Assembly: GCA_007124105.1 (NCBI GenBank)
Contig: SLFT01000017.1
Coordinates: 1-7,623, forward strand
Origin: Candidatus Hydrogenedentota bacterium
GTDB lineage: Bacteria > Hydrogenedentota > Hydrogenedentia > Hydrogenedentales > CAITNO01
Length of the DNA: 7,623 nucleotides
Reading direction: 5' to 3'
Shown here: positions 5,843 to 7,623 of the stretch, piece by piece
How the letters are laid out: each line of letters starts with the position of its first letter
Numbering within the stretch: the stretch's first letter is position 1
Translations under genes and position numbers: made by a program
The notes under the pieces: model-generated
Databases searched by the model: none
The model's input: the letters and a program-made list of their open reading frames with translations, nothing else
Told to the model about the DNA's origin: nothing

Positions 5843-6709
5843 ATGTCCGATACAAATACTGACAGCCAGGCCGCGCCGGTAGTAGAACACGACAACACCG
5901 AGACGGCGGGCAGCCTGAACGTGGAAGCGCTGCGCCTTAAACTGGACGAGTTTGAAGGGCCCTTTGAGGTATTGCTTTATCTTATCAAGGAGCAGGAGAT
6001 AGACATATTTGATATCCCAATTGTCCAGGTAACAGAGCAATACCTGAAATTCCTGGACTTGCTTCGCGCCGAAGAGATTGACGTGGCGGGCGATTTCCTG
6101 ATACTTGCCGCCACGCTGATCCAGATTAAGTCGCGCATGATCCTTCCAGTGGAGATTGAACAGGAGGAAGAAGAGGAGATTGAAGAGGAAGACCCTCGTC
6201 TGGAACTGGTGGTAAAGCTGCTCGAGTATCGCAAGTATCGCGACCTGGCCACATTACTGAGTGAACGCGAGCGGCGGCAGGCGGACATGTTCGGGCGTCG
6301 CGTGAAACCCGTTTTTGAACCGGGCGACCCTGCCGAGGACGAAGACGATTTCCTGGAAGTCAGTTTGTATGATTTGACGAAGGCGGTGCGCGCCATGTTG
6401 CGATTTCTCATGGGCGAGGCCTCGCACAGCATTTTTCTTGAGAGCGCTTCTGTTGATGACAAGATTGCCTGTATTGAAGCGTTTCTGGAAAAAACGGAAA
6501 GTGTTTCCTGGTCTGAGCTGATTGCCGAATGCAGCAACCCCCTCGAGAAGGTATGTTGCCTGCTGGCAATACTTGAATTGTGTCGCATGTACCGCGTCCG
6601 CGCGCATCAACACAGTGCTTTTGGCGAGATACGCCTGTTTGCTCGCGACGACGCTCCATTACATCAGGATGCGACGGCGGCATCGGAAAGTCATGTGGCC
6701 CTTTCGTAA
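5843..6709 (+). CDS. scpA: Segregation and condensation protein A (kleisin of the SMC complex)
   Basis: This encodes 288 residues, slightly longer than the usual roughly 240-270. ScpA is the kleisin that bridges the heads of the SMC dimer and, with ScpB, compacts and helps segregate the chromosome. Seen here: the N-terminal motif FEGPFEVLLYLI (37-48), then IDIFDIPIVQVTEQYL (53-68) and DVAGDFLILAATLIQIKSRM (80-99), all hallmarks of the SMC-neck-binding domain. An acidic run (104-117, almost all E) leads into the helical linker. A C-terminal winged-helix segment (about 202-266, ending AILELCRMYRVRAHQ, then FGEIRLF) binds the SMC cap. The first 26 residues are a polar extension, and residues 268-288 an extra tail. 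The ATG at 5843 is the first in frame after the intergenic region. The 3' end overlaps yraN by 17 bases. scpB, often adjacent in other bacteria, is not in this window. Confidence 0.96.
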   Translation: MSDTNTDSQAAPVVEHDNTETAGSLNVEALRLKLDEFEGPFEVLLYLIKEQEIDIFDIPIVQVTEQYLKFLDLLRAEEIDVAGDFLILAATLIQIKSRMILPVEIEQEEEEEIEEEDPRLELVVKLLEYRKYRDLATLLSERERRQADMFGRRVKPVFEPGDPAEDEDDFLEVSLYDLTKAVRAMLRFLMGEASHSIFLESASVDDKIACIEAFLEKTESVSWSELIAECSNPLEKVCCLLAILELCRMYRVRAHQHSAFGEIRLFARDDAPLHQDATAASESHVALS

Positions 6710-7070
6710 AGAACAGATTTCATGGCGGCGCGCCGAGGACCTTGTTGCTTCGCATTTGCGGCGGCATGGATACAGGGTACTGCATCGCAACCTGCGTCTG
6801 GACCGTTTCGAGTTGGATATTATCGCGCGGAAAGGCGACACGGTTGCGTTTGTTGAGGTGCGCTCGCGCGAGGACGACGCCATTAGCGCCCCCGAGGAAA
6901 CGGTGGGGTACACCAAACGGCAACACCTGCGCGCTGCTGCGCGGCGGTATGTCGCGCGTCATGGACAACCCGATCTGTACTATCGCTTTGATGTGGCCGG
7001 CGTAATTATGCCGGCTGCCGGGACGCCGCGAATAACCTATTATGAAAATGCGTTTACCATGGATGAATAG
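6693..7070 (+). CDS. yraN: YraN family (UPF0102) nuclease-fold protein
   Basis: This encodes 125 residues, the usual length for the family. YraN-like proteins have a PD-(D/E)XK endonuclease-like fold related to Holliday-junction resolvases; their cellular role is not settled. Family motifs visible here: A14-E15 in the first helix, HGYRVLHRNLR (25-35), FELDIIA (39-45) with E40/D42, and VAFVEVRSR (51-59), where E55 and R57 stand at the ExK-like position (often K in nucleases). P67-E68-E69, K75 and the helix ending AAARRYVARHG follow. The start at 6693 is chosen because the protein then begins at the conserved N-terminus; in-frame ATGs further upstream lie in scpA and would add unrelated sequence. 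Its start lies 17 bases inside the scpA end, so the two genes are probably translationally coupled. A weak GGAAAG is 2 bases before the ATG. Confidence 0.92.
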   Translation: MWPFRKEQISWRRAEDLVASHLRRHGYRVLHRNLRLDRFELDIIARKGDTVAFVEVRSREDDAISAPEETVGYTKRQHLRAAARRYVARHGQPDLYYRFDVAGVIMPAAGTPRITYYENAFTMDE

Positions 7071-7106
7071 GCGCTACGGATACAAGAGAGGTATTTTTTC
7101 AATCAC

Positions 7107-7111
7107 AAGGA
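7107..7111 (+). promoter_or_regulatory. Ribosome binding site of the aldehyde dehydrogenase
   Basis: AAGGA lies 10 bases before the ATG at 7122 and 5 bases before an earlier ATG at 7117. The earlier ATG opens only a two-codon frame (ATG GTA TGA) whose stop overlaps the ATG at 7122 as ATGA, so 7122 is taken as the real start. Confidence 0.55.
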
Positions 7112-7121
7112 ACACAATGGT

Positions 7122-7623
7122 ATGACCCAGCACCAGCCGGACGAAACGCATCCGTTTATTGAAGTCGTAAATCCTCGCACGGGAAATATGCTGTATCAAG
7201 TGGCGGAGCCCACACCGGCGGAGGTAGACGCCCTTTTCGAAAAAGCGGAGCGGACATACCACACGATGTGCGCCATGACGGTGCGTCAGCGTCTGAATGA
7301 ATTGCTTAAACTCAAGGATTATCTGCTGCGCAATCGTGAGAAAGTGGCAGAACGCATTGTCGAGGAAACAGGGAAATGCATGACCGACGCCATTATCACC
7401 GAGATATTCCCAGCGCTCGACATCATTGACTACTACAACAAGAACGCGGAGCGCATGCTTGCCGACAAGAAGGTTCCCACGCCGGTGATGCTGTTCGGCA
7501 AGAAGTCGCGGATTGTCTATGAACCCATGGGGCCTGTGCTTATCATCTCGCCGTGGAACTATCCATTCAATCTGTCAGTGCTCCCCTTTATATGCGCTTT
7601 TGTGGCTGGAAACCCCGTCATTC
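7122..7623 (+). CDS. Aldehyde dehydrogenase family protein (N-terminal part, cut by window edge)
   Basis: The 167 codons present belong to the NAD(P)-dependent aldehyde dehydrogenase superfamily, which oxidises aldehydes to carboxylic acids. Visible are VNPRTGNMLYQV (16-27), the first cofactor-domain helices with RQRLNELLKLKDYL (55-68), EETGKC (81-86), and the hallmark EPMGPVLIISPWNYPFN (134-150). In the last motif N146 corresponds to the conserved asparagine that stabilises the thioacyl intermediate, and the PWN strand forms part of the cofactor site. AGNP (162-165), the start of the next conserved block, ends the window. The catalytic cysteine and glutamate lie beyond the edge, so activity and substrate cannot be judged. 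The short N-terminus and the SPWNYPF motif fit class 3 or semialdehyde-type members. It follows yraN by 51 bases with its own Shine-Dalgarno and no visible terminator between. Confidence 0.94.
   Translation, partial: MTQHQPDETHPFIEVVNPRTGNMLYQVAEPTPAEVDALFEKAERTYHTMCAMTVRQRLNELLKLKDYLLRNREKVAERIVEETGKCMTDAIITEIFPALDIIDYYNKNAERMLADKKVPTPVMLFGKKSRIVYEPMGPVLIISPWNYPFNLSVLPFICAFVAGNPVI

Noticed and set aside
5977..6588. Minus-strand open frame of 203 codons within scpA
   Set aside because: It is serine/arginine-rich antisense of a clear ScpA with all conserved motifs.
6522..6692. N-terminal extension of YraN from an upstream ATG
   Set aside because: The extra 57 residues lie in the scpA coding region and do not resemble YraN; the conserved family N-terminus begins at 6693.
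7071..7121. Possible terminator between yraN and the aldehyde dehydrogenase
   Set aside because: A six-T run occurs at 7094-7099 but no stable stem precedes it.

Overview
The window comes from a bacterial chromosome of moderate to high G+C content. The organism cannot be placed to a phylum from this sequence. It has a ScpA kleisin, a YraN-family protein and a signal-peptide-bearing protein that also carries a C-terminal membrane segment. The cytoplasmic AlkP-superfamily hydrolase and the ATPase/TPR gene pair would fit large-genome environmental lineages such as planctomycete-like or Hydrogenedentes-like bacteria, but that is only an impression. There are no rRNA, tRNA or CRISPR features and no recognisable insertion sequence.

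Layout. The left two thirds (1-5514) is read entirely from the minus strand. In transcription order it holds: (i) a 246-residue secreted or membrane-anchored protein of unknown function (5514-4774); (ii) a 452-residue P-loop ATPase with Walker A, Walker B, sensor and C-terminal winged-helix-like segments (4544-3186); (iii) a 541-residue protein with an N-terminal NTPase-like domain lacking a P-loop, followed by six tetratricopeptide units of exactly 42 residues (3196-1571), whose start overlaps the ATPase stop by 11 bases; (iv) an AlkP-superfamily phosphohydrolase/phosphodiesterase (1459 to beyond the left edge). A 328-base divergent intergenic region follows (5515-5842). The right part is read from the plus strand: scpA (5843-6709), an overlapping yraN (6693-7070) and the N-terminal third of an aldehyde dehydrogenase (7122 to beyond the right edge).

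How the genes work together. scpA and yraN are overlapping housekeeping genes for chromosome condensation and a predicted nuclease-fold protein; the aldehyde dehydrogenase follows after 51 bases and may be cotranscribed. The most unusual part is the ATPase/TPR pair. Its translational coupling and domain makeup (an active STAND/AAA-like ATPase beside a TPR protein with a degenerate NTPase domain) suggest one ATP-dependent sensing or assembly complex, possibly a conflict/defence or signalling module with no obvious effector enzyme. A run of eight G in the coding strand of the ATPase, inside its conserved GGxxR motif, is a possible on/off switch. These functional ideas are inference; the sequence shows only domains and arrangement.
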